Shown here piece after piece: positions 1-5,198 of a stretch of DNA of 5,198 nt. Every line of letters begins with the position of its first letter. Positions within the stretch are counted from its first letter, which is position 1. A model generated the notes under the pieces. It saw only the letters and a program-made list of their open reading frames with translations, was not told where the DNA came from and did not search any database. The DNA comes from Chloroflexota bacterium (GTDB lineage Bacteria; Chloroflexota; Limnocylindria; P2-11E): assembly GCA_013695575.1 (NCBI GenBank), contig JACDAF010000216.1, positions 1 to 5,198 on the forward strand, in the 5' to 3' direction. The translations under genes and the position numbers were made by a program.

Positions 1-859
1 CGTCCATCCGGTGGCGGTGCCGCGCGGCCAGGCGAACGTCCGACGTGGCATCCGGGACCACGAGCTCGGCCGCGACCGAGGGTGTGGGCGCACGCACGTC
101 GGCGACGTGATCAACGAGCGTCGTATCGGATTCGTGGCCCACGCCCGTGCACACCGGATAGGCGAACCTCGCGACCGCGCGCACGAGAGCCTCGTCGTTG
201 AACGGCGAGAGATCCTCCCTGTCGCCGCCGCCACGGGCGAGGATGACCGCATCCAGGCCACGGACGCGCGCGAGGCCATCGAGCGCGCCGATGAGCGACT
301 CCACCGCCAACGCTCCCTGCACGAGCGCTGGCGCGAAGACGACCTCGATCCGCGGGTCACGGCGCGCGATGACCGTCTGGATGTCGTGCCACGCGGCTCC
401 AGCTGGGCTCGTGATCACGCCGACCCGGCGCGGGTGCGGCGGCAACGGCCGCTTGCGGTCGGTGCCGAACAGCCCTTCGGCGTCGAGACGCTTGCGCAAC
501 GCGTCGAGGCGCAGCGCCGCCTCTCCCGCGCCCGCCGTGCGCAGGTCGTCCACGCGCAGCTGGCAACGACCATCGCGCAGATACAGCTCGACGTAGCCGT
601 GCGCGACGACCTTGGTGCCGTCGCGAGGCAGCAGCGCGACCGACTGCGCCTGGGTCGCGAAGAGCACGCACCGGAGTGAGCCCGCGGTGTCCTTCAGGGT
701 GAAATAGGTGTGACCGACCGACGAGGTGGTCGCCTGCACGACCTCGCCCTCGATCCAGAGGTCCTTGAACTCGTCCCCGGTCTGCACCCGCTCCGCCAGC
801 CTCGTGACGAGCTGGCCCACCCGCAGGACCTGACCTCTAAGCGCGCTCGAGGTACTCAC
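1..859 (-). CDS. xseA: Exodeoxyribonuclease VII large subunit (3' end of gene cut by window edge)
   Basis: XseA is the large subunit of exonuclease VII, a cytoplasmic enzyme that with XseB degrades single-stranded DNA in repair. I translated this frame by hand; 286 residues are visible. An OB-fold-like nucleic-acid-binding region spans about residues 10-110 (LWIEGEV, GHTYFTLKD). The catalytic domain follows, with RRVGVITSPAGAAWHDI at 144-160, RGGGDREDL at 209-217 and GVGHESDTTLVDHVADVRAP at 239-258. D159, R209, H242 and D245 line up with the E. coli catalytic residues D155, R205, H238 and D241 at a constant offset of four. The GTG at 859 lies inside the end of efp (23-nt overlap) and keeps the whole conserved VLRVGQL strand. 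A GTG at 820, with AGGT seven bases upstream, is an alternative start but would cut that strand. The coiled-coil C-terminus and any xseB are outside the window. The family call is very secure; the start is less so. Confidence 0.95.
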   Translation of the reverse strand, partial: MSTSSALRGQVLRVGQLVTRLAERVQTGDEFKDLWIEGEVVQATTSSVGHTYFTLKDTAGSLRCVLFATQAQSVALLPRDGTKVVAHGYVELYLRDGRCQLRVDDLRTAGAGEAALRLDALRKRLDAEGLFGTDRKRPLPPHPRRVGVITSPAGAAWHDIQTVIARRDPRIEVVFAPALVQGALAVESLIGALDGLARVRGLDAVILARGGGDREDLSPFNDEALVRAVARFAYPVCTGVGHESDTTLVDHVADVRAPTPSVAAELVVPDATSDVRLAARHRHRMD

Positions 860-1394
860 CGCTCCGCGTGTCCACCTTGATCCTATCGCCCTGCCGCACG
901 AACAGCGGCACGAGCACCCGGAGCCCGCTCTCCAGCGTCGCCGCCTTCGTCGCGCCCGTGGCGGTATCGCCCTTGATCCCGAACTCCACCTCGGTGACCC
1001 TGAGCAGGACGGACGCGGGGAGCTCCACGCCGATGGGCGCGCCCTCGTACTCGCTCAGCTGCAGGACCATGCCGTCGGTCAGGTAGCTCACCGCGTCGCC
1101 CAGGAGGCTCTCGTCGAGCGCGAGCTGATCGTACGTCGCGGTGTCCATGAAGTGGTAGTGCGTGCCGTCCCGATACATGAATTGGACGTTGCGGTGGTCC
1201 AGCCGTGCACGCTGGAACCGCTCGCCGGCCTGGACGGTCTTTTCGATGAGGTCGCCACGGCGCACATTGCGGAGCTTCATGCGGAGCTGGGCGCTGCCGC
1301 GACCCATCTTGATGTGCTGGAACTCGACGACCTGGTAGAGCGTCCCATCCAGCTCGATCGTGATCCCCCGCTTGACCTCTCCGGTGCTGATCAT
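837..1394 (-). CDS. efp: Elongation factor P
   Basis: EF-P binds beside the P-site tRNA of ribosomes stalled on consecutive prolines and speeds peptide bond formation. The 185-residue product has the usual full length and three domains: an N-terminal KOW-like domain (about 1-62), a central OB domain (about 65-125) and a C-terminal OB domain (about 128-185). The last one ends in the family signature IKVDTRSGEYLERA. The loop that reaches the tRNA CCA end reads HIKMGRGSA, with Arg32 at the tip where E. coli has the beta-lysylated Lys34. The usual proline of the KPG(K/R)G loop is Met30. Arginine-type EF-Ps are known; those of some proteobacteria are rhamnosylated by EarP, while others are not known to be. 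No modification enzyme is visible in this window. The ATG lies 9 nt after the mltG stop, without a clear Shine-Dalgarno sequence, so coupling to mltG is likely. The end overlaps the probable xseA start. Confidence 0.97.
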   Translation of the reverse strand: MISTGEVKRGITIELDGTLYQVVEFQHIKMGRGSAQLRMKLRNVRRGDLIEKTVQAGERFQRARLDHRNVQFMYRDGTHYHFMDTATYDQLALDESLLGDAVSYLTDGMVLQLSEYEGAPIGVELPASVLLRVTEVEFGIKGDTATGATKAATLESGLRVLVPLFVRQGDRIKVDTRSGEYLERA

Positions 1395-1403
1395 GCGCTG
1401 AGG

Positions 1404-2585
1404 TTACCGGTTTCCGACCTTCACGCGATTCGCCTCATGCTCTTCGAGCGTCTTCGCGAACACGTGCTGGCCTGTCGCGTCGCCCTTCGCGACGAAATAG
1501 AGGAACTCGTGATCGGCAGGACGTGCCGCTCCTTCGAGCGCACGCTGCCCAGGGTTGCAGATCGGCGTCGGTGGCAGCCCCGCGACGCGATACGTGTTGT
1601 ATGGCGATTCGAGCTTCAGGTCCTCGAGCGTGAGATCCCTCCACTCACCGAGCGCGTACTGGATCGTGGGGTCGGCGTCGAGCTTCATGCCCAGCTGGAG
1701 CCGGTTCCTGTAGACGCCCGCGACCGCCGCGCTCTCTCCCCGGTCCCGGGCCTCCCGCTCCACGATCGAGGCCAGCTTCACGAGGTCGTACGGGGTGGTC
1801 TTGCGCTCGTTGGCGGCCGTCCGGAGCAGGGCCCCTACCCGCTGCTCGAACGTGTTCAGGAGCAGGTCGACGAGCTGTGCGGCCGTCGCGTTCGGACGCA
1901 CGAAGTACGTGTCGGGAAACAGGAGGCCCTCGAGCGATGCCGTCGGCTCGAGCCCGGCGAGGACGGGGTTCTTCCGCTCGCCGACGACGCTCGCTGCGAT
2001 GAATGCCTCCTTCGAGATCGCGGGGAACGCCTTGTTCACCGCGGTGGCGACCTCCGTGAGGCGCCAGCCCTCGATGATCTTCAGCACGACTTGATCTCCC
2101 GGCGCTTTCTCGAAGGTCTTCGCGATCTCCCGCGGCGTCATCGCGCTCGAGATGCGGTAGGTGCCCGACTGCAGCGAGCTCTCGCGGCCGCTGTCGTACA
2201 GCACGTAGATGAAGGCGAGCGCGCTCCGGACGAACCCGTCCGACTCCAGGCGCGCACCGATGAGGGACGCCGTCTCGCCGCGCATCACCTCGAAGCTCCG
2301 GAGGTCGCCCTTGTGATCGACCGCTTTGTCCGCGTCGTCGCCCACGCGCGGCGCCACCAGCGCGCGAATCATCGGTTGCCGCAGCAGCGTGTCGCGCTCG
2401 ACAGCCTGGTCGACGATCGCGTTCACCACGATCGGCCTTGCGTAGAAGATGCCCCCCGCGACCAGACCGATGATGACGATGACGAAGAGCAACGGGCCGA
2501 CGTTCGACCGCCGCTCCGGGGCGCGCCGCCGCGGGCGGTAGGAGCCGGCGCGGACCGGACCTCGCGCCGGCGGTTCCGGCGTCAC
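1404..2585 (-). CDS. mltG: Endolytic murein transglycosylase MltG (YceG-like)
   Basis: MltG cuts nascent peptidoglycan glycan strands at the outer face of the cytoplasmic membrane and so sets strand length. The product is 393 residues. It has a basic, proline-rich cytoplasmic tail (1-28), one membrane segment (about 29-48, NVGPLLFVIVIIGLVAGG) and a LysM-like subdomain (about 97-160). The YceG catalytic domain then runs to the end. Its hallmarks are all present: LASIVEREA (271-279), NRLQLGMKLDADPTIQY (294-310), SPYNTYRVAGLPPTPICNPG (327-346) and FLYFVAKGDATGQHVFAKT (361-379). Glu276 in IVERE is the likely catalytic acid, equivalent to E. coli Glu218. I chose the GTG at 2585, which overlaps the ruvX stop as GTGA. 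The frame stays open to 2726, but that extension lies wholly within ruvX and is Arg/Gly-rich shadow sequence. About 45 residues separate the membrane segment from the LysM-like part. The gene is intact. Confidence 0.96.
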   Translation of the reverse strand: MTPEPPARGPVRAGSYRPRRRAPERRSNVGPLLFVIVIIGLVAGGIFYARPIVVNAIVDQAVERDTLLRQPMIRALVAPRVGDDADKAVDHKGDLRSFEVMRGETASLIGARLESDGFVRSALAFIYVLYDSGRESSLQSGTYRISSAMTPREIAKTFEKAPGDQVVLKIIEGWRLTEVATAVNKAFPAISKEAFIAASVVGERKNPVLAGLEPTASLEGLLFPDTYFVRPNATAAQLVDLLLNTFEQRVGALLRTAANERKTTPYDLVKLASIVEREARDRGESAAVAGVYRNRLQLGMKLDADPTIQYALGEWRDLTLEDLKLESPYNTYRVAGLPPTPICNPGQRALEGAARPADHEFLYFVAKGDATGQHVFAKTLEEHEANRVKVGNR

Positions 2586-2968
2586 CGCGGCCTGCGTTCC
2601 CGAAGGAAGTCCTCGAGCAGCAGCGCGGCCGCGGCCGCGTCCACGTCCGGCGCTCCGAGGCGGACCGCCTCGGCGGTCGTGTACCGCTCGTCGAACAGAT
2701 CCACCGGGAGCCCGAGCGGCGCGCACGCTTCCGCGAAGCGGCGTGTGCGCTGCGCCTGCGCGCCTTCCTCACCGCGGAGCGTCAGCGGCAGCCCGATCAC
2801 GAGCCTGGTCGCCTCCTCCCGGTCGGCGATCTCACCGACCGCGCGCACATCGGCGGCGAGATCGTGGCGGCGCAGCGTCGGCAGCGGCCGGGCGATCCCG
2901 AACGTGTCCTCAGCGACCGCAACGCCGATGCGGCGATCGCCGACGTCCAGCGCAAGATAGCGCGTCAC
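2582..2968 (-). CDS. ruvX: RuvX/YqgF family Holliday junction resolvase-like nuclease
   Basis: RuvX (YqgF) is an RNase H-fold nuclease linked to Holliday junction resolution and, in E. coli, to 16S rRNA 5' end processing. The product is 128 residues, slightly shorter than the usual 135-140. Family motifs in order are YLALDVGDRRIGVAVAE (4-20) with the first catalytic aspartate (Asp8), LVIGLPLTLRGEEGAQAQ (57-72 region), VDLFDERYTTAEA (89-101) and DVDAAAAALLLEDFL (108-122), which carries the last acidic cluster. The usual GLPLNMDG reads GLPLTLRG here, and DERLT reads DERYT. The GTG at 2968 overlaps the preceding stop as GTGA. The same frame remains open to 3466, but the extra part is Arg-rich shadow of the membrane-protein gene. 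Adjacent ruvX-mltG pairs are common in several phyla, which supports both calls. Confidence 0.95.
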   Translation of the reverse strand: MTRYLALDVGDRRIGVAVAEDTFGIARPLPTLRRHDLAADVRAVGEIADREEATRLVIGLPLTLRGEEGAQAQRTRRFAEACAPLGLPVDLFDERYTTAEAVRLGAPDVDAAAAALLLEDFLRERRPR

Positions 2969-4437
2969 CGCGAGGCCGTCGCCGGGACCTCGCCGACGCG
3001 GATCCGTCCGTCGAGGACCGGGAGGCGCGGCCACCACGACGGCTGCCGTTCGGTTCGCACGAGCCGGACACCGGCGCCTTCGAGCACGCCGTCGATCTCG
3101 TCGAGCCCGCGGCCGGCGAGGCCGCGGCGGATGCCGTCGTGGTCCACCCGCGCGAGCTCGGACCCGGAGATACGTACCGACCACGAGATCAGGCCGCTGT
3201 TCGTGTCGTCGCCCATGAGCGTTTCCTCGTACTGGACCGTTGACTCCGGCACGGTGTTGCCCCGCGTCGCGGAGTCGACCAGCCGCGCGAGCGCTGTCTT
3301 CCGCGGCTCGTCGCGAGGGACGGCGAATGCAGTGGCGACGAACGACACCGTGAGATCGAACGTCTCGACCTCCTTGCCGACGACGGCGCTCTCGGGAGTG
3401 ACTGACGTGACCGTCGTATACACCCGCGGGACCACGTAGGTATTCGCGGGTGGCCGCGTTCGCCACTCCGCAAGCCGCGCGTCCGCGCGCTCACGCACTG
3501 CCGGAGCGAGCCGGGCGTTCGACGTCGCGGCGGTGTAGTCCTGCGGTTGCACGATCGGGATCTTCTTCGCGTCGCCACCCGTCGTAGGCTGCGGGTTGTT
3601 GATGATGTAGTCGTTCGGCGCCGGGCTGGTGGTGATGCGTCCTGCCGCGACGTTCCCGGACGGGCCGGCCGCGACGGCCTCGACCGGCACATCGACGGTC
3701 CCGACGGTGAGGGGCACCGGACCGAAGATGATGCTTGCCGGCAGCGTCCTCTCGGCGGTCGCCTCGAACTGGATGTTCTCGGACGTGCGGAAGACGGTGC
3801 CCCTCGCTATAGGTCTGCTCTGGGTCTGGCGGTTCGAGAGGACGACGCTTCCCTTCGCCCTCACGAGCTCCTCGCGTGACCCGGTCGCCGCACCCTGGAC
3901 CTTGGTGGTGAGCGTCTCGCTGAGCACGACGCGCTCGATCTCGCCAGGCCCGGCGCGGATCTGGAGATCCAGCGGCCCGAGCGCGCGGGTCGTCGGAGCG
4001 ACTACCACCGTCGCTTCCGGAACGACGACCGCGAGCACGAGCACAGCCGCGGCAGCCAGACTTCCGAGGATGGCCAGGCGGCGTCCCGTGACGGCGGGGC
4101 CGCGCAGCCGCGACGCACGGCCCCGCGGGTCAGCAGGGCGGCGAACGAGGCGCTCGGTGGCGTCGAGCTCGTGGCGGTCGAGCGCGCTGACGCTCGAGTA
4201 CGCCGGCACGTGCATGCTGGCAGCAAAGGAGCGCGCGCGCTGATCGCTCGTCACGAGCGCGAACCGCCGCGGCTCCGCGAGCCGCCTGGCAACGTCGAGG
4301 AAAACCGCGTTACGGAGCCACGGCGCACCGGCGGCGCCCATCGCGACGATGTCCTCGTCGGCGCCAGCGGCGCCGATACGCTCGGCGACGTCGAGGATCG
4401 TCGAGGACTGGTCGAGATCGATGACCGTCCGCGGCAT
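2965..4437 (-). CDS. Baseplate J-like domain membrane protein, function unknown
   Basis: A 490-residue bitopic protein. Residues 1-90 look like a small alpha/beta domain (TVIDLDQSSTILDVAERI; FALVTSDQRARSFAASMHVP). A basic linker follows, then one membrane segment at about 119-140 (RRLAILGSLAAAAVLVLAVV). The remaining ~350 residues should be outside the membrane. Residues 195-290 resemble the baseplate J/gp47-like module: KGSVVLSNRQTQSRPIARGT, GTVFRTSENIQFEAT, VPVEAVAAGPSGNVAAGRIT and NPQPTTGG. The last ~60 residues hold LAGRGLDEIDGVL, then PSWWPRLPVLDGRIRV. From memory, this architecture and the closing P-W-LP-RI pattern occur in proteins labelled 'baseplate J' in Chloroflexota and Patescibacteria, with no known phage role. 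I chose the ATG at 4437 because the open frame to 4668 overlaps the preceding gene and reads as Ser/Arg-rich shadow. No strong ribosome binding site is visible. The gene is certain; family fairly sure; role unknown. Confidence 0.85.
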   Translation of the reverse strand: MPRTVIDLDQSSTILDVAERIGAAGADEDIVAMGAAGAPWLRNAVFLDVARRLAEPRRFALVTSDQRARSFAASMHVPAYSSVSALDRHELDATERLVRRPADPRGRASRLRGPAVTGRRLAILGSLAAAAVLVLAVVVPEATVVVAPTTRALGPLDLQIRAGPGEIERVVLSETLTTKVQGAATGSREELVRAKGSVVLSNRQTQSRPIARGTVFRTSENIQFEATAERTLPASIIFGPVPLTVGTVDVPVEAVAAGPSGNVAAGRITTSPAPNDYIINNPQPTTGGDAKKIPIVQPQDYTAATSNARLAPAVRERADARLAEWRTRPPANTYVVPRVYTTVTSVTPESAVVGKEVETFDLTVSFVATAFAVPRDEPRKTALARLVDSATRGNTVPESTVQYEETLMGDDTNSGLISWSVRISGSELARVDHDGIRRGLAGRGLDEIDGVLEGAGVRLVRTERQPSWWPRLPVLDGRIRVGEVPATASR

Positions 4438-4468
4438 CAGCGACCAACCGCTTCGCGACGGGCTCTCC

Positions 4469-4488
4469 GGCCCGGCCGATGCCGGGCC
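4469..4488 (-). repeat. Perfect 8-bp inverted repeat (RNA hairpin) in the only real intergenic gap
   Basis: The arms at 4469-4476 (GGCCCGGC) and 4481-4488 (GCCGGGCC) pair perfectly around the 4-base loop CGAT (AUCG in the minus-strand transcript). The hairpin begins one base after the stop codon of the actin-like gene and ends about 31 bases before the ATG of the membrane-protein gene. No T-run follows in the transcript direction, so it does not look like a classical intrinsic terminator. It may slow decay from the 3' side, limit translational coupling, or weaken read-through. The structure is plain in the sequence; its role is inferred. Confidence 0.6.
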
Positions 4489-4489
4489 A

Positions 4490-5198
4490 TCAGTACAGCT
4501 CCGCCGCGAGCGCCGCGGCGCCTGCGGCGACGAGGTGATCAGCGTGGAGCTCCCCGTCCGTGGCGACGCGGCCCGCGACCGAGGATCGCAGCGGTGCGAT
4601 GTCCACCGACCCGCCGCGCTGCTCGGCGAGGGCCTCGCCGAGCGCGCGCGGAAGCGCGACGAGCTCATCGGGGACGCCGACGAAATACCAGCGCGCGGGG
4701 TATTGGCCGTCGATCGCGTCGTTCGTCGCGAGAACGCACCGCGCCCAGACCATGGCGTCCCGCTCTATCCCCAGGAGCCCCCGAGATCCGAAGGCCCCTC
4801 CGTCGCCCGAACCGTCGGGTGCACTCGCGCGCCTGGCGCGATCCAGCAGCGAGTCCCGGCCGAGACCGAACACCCGAGTGGCAACGACTCGCCCATCACG
4901 GACCATCGCGTACGCGGTCACGTCAGCGCCGAGGCGCAGCACGCCTCCGTCCGTGAACCCCGACTCGGCGAGCAGTCGCCCGAGCACGTACGCGCCCGAG
5001 GTCGTGCCGGCGCGCCGCTTCGCCACGTCAAGGGCACCGCTCGCGGCGCCACTATGCAGGAGCGGCGCAACCGCCACATCCGTGTGGACGATCACGGTAC
5101 GGCCGTGGAAACCGTCGATCGAGTCGAGGGCCCGTCCGTCGAGGAGGAATCCCGCGGTCTTGGTCTCCAGCTGGACCGCCGCGATCCCCCGCAGCGCC
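4490..5198 (-). CDS. Actin-like ATPase superfamily protein (FtsA/PilM-like), C-terminal part
   Basis: The last 235 residues of a gene whose 5' end lies beyond the right edge. The frame is open to the window end, so the GTG at 5095 need not be the start. The segment GGVLRLGADVTAYAMVRDG (84-102 of the visible part), followed by VVATRVFGLG, matches the second phosphate-binding hairpin of FtsA/PilM-type actin folds, normally DIGGGTTDIAVFRDG. RWYFVGVPDELVALPRALGE (169-188) sits where the adenosine motif GGGSLLPGL is expected. The ending ADHLVAAGAAALAAELY matches the closing helix of such proteins. Both nucleotide motifs are worn: the aspartate and glycine triad are missing from the first and a GG from the second. 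This suggests a weak or non-catalytic relative. A Ser/Gly/Asp-rich stretch at 124-140 looks like a disordered loop. A MutL (glutamate mutase activator)-type member is an alternative. The fold is likely; the exact family is unsure. Confidence 0.6.
   Translation of the reverse strand, partial: ALRGIAAVQLETKTAGFLLDGRALDSIDGFHGRTVIVHTDVAVAPLLHSGAASGALDVAKRRAGTTSGAYVLGRLLAESGFTDGGVLRLGADVTAYAMVRDGRVVATRVFGLGRDSLLDRARRASAPDGSGDGGAFGSRGLLGIERDAMVWARCVLATNDAIDGQYPARWYFVGVPDELVALPRALGEALAEQRGGSVDIAPLRSSVAGRVATDGELHADHLVAAGAAALAAELY

Noticed and set aside
11..679. 222-residue plus-strand frame at the left end
   Set aside because: It is antisense to xseA, whose catalytic motifs are unmistakable on the minus strand; the plus frame is Arg-rich and featureless.
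2617..2645. Alternating GCGGCCGC-type repeat near the end of ruvX
   Set aside because: It encodes the alanine run in the conserved DVDAAAAALLLED motif, so it is ordinary coding sequence.
1152..2960. 602-residue open frame on the plus strand
   Set aside because: It lies antisense to efp, mltG and ruvX, all of which have clear family motifs. It is rich in Arg, Asp and Leu with no recognisable domain, as expected of a shadow frame in GC-rich DNA.
2969..3466. 166-residue N-terminal extension of RuvX
   Set aside because: The extension is Arg-rich and entirely overlaps the membrane-protein gene in another frame. RuvX naturally begins just before YLALDVGDRRIG.
4358..4376. Second perfect 8-bp inverted repeat with a 3-base loop
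   Set aside because: It falls inside the membrane-protein coding sequence and arises from repeated Gly-Ala codons (GAAGAD); probably chance in GC-rich DNA.
2965..4437. Prophage tail or contractile injection system because of the baseplate-J-like domain
   Set aside because: No other tail, sheath, spike or AAA+ injection-system gene is present; the neighbours are housekeeping genes and the protein has a central membrane span.
4469..4488. Intrinsic terminator reading of the intergenic hairpin
   Set aside because: No T-run follows the stem in the minus-strand direction, and the genes on both sides look co-transcribed.
4438..4668. 77-residue N-terminal extension of the baseplate-J-like protein
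   Set aside because: The Ser/Arg/Pro-rich sequence overlaps the end of the actin-like gene in another frame and crosses the hairpin; the ATG at 4437 starts a natural-looking domain.
4171..4956. 261-residue plus-strand frame
   Set aside because: It is antisense to two better supported genes and its second half is almost wholly Arg, Pro and Ala; no motif is seen.

Overview
The window is one densely packed, GC-rich stretch of bacterial chromosome. Every gene I can support is on the minus strand, so transcription runs from position 5198 down to position 1. The order in that direction is: the C-terminal part of an actin-like (FtsA/PilM-type) protein; a single-pass membrane protein with a baseplate-J-like domain; the RuvX/YqgF nuclease; the endolytic transglycosylase MltG; elongation factor P; and the large subunit of exonuclease VII (XseA), which runs off the left edge. 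No gap exceeds 52 nt. ruvX and mltG each begin on a GTGA overlap with the gene before, and xseA probably starts inside the end of efp. This looks like one operon whose promoter lies beyond the right edge.

The base composition, the GTG starts, the lack of strong Shine-Dalgarno sequences and the gene order fit a high-GC bacterium. The baseplate-J-like membrane protein resembles proteins I recall from Chloroflexota and Patescibacteria, so a Chloroflexota lineage (for example Limnocylindria-like) is my best guess, from memory only. An actinobacterium is less likely but not excluded. There are no tRNAs, rRNAs, insertion sequences, CRISPR arrays, phage structural cassettes or other signs of recent transfer.

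Region by region: 4490-5198 holds the partial actin-like protein. The 52-nt gap at 4438-4489 contains a perfect 8-bp GC hairpin directly after its stop codon. 2965-4437 holds the baseplate-J-like membrane protein, 2582-2968 ruvX, 1404-2585 mltG, 837-1394 efp and 1-859 xseA.

The four downstream genes are ordinary housekeeping functions: DNA processing (RuvX, XseA), peptidoglycan strand termination (MltG) and translation of proline stretches (EF-P). The two upstream genes are the least understood part. An actin-like protein with worn nucleotide-binding motifs is followed by a bitopic membrane protein of unknown function, which hints at an envelope-associated pair next to mltG. I do not see a clearly new defence or mobile system here.
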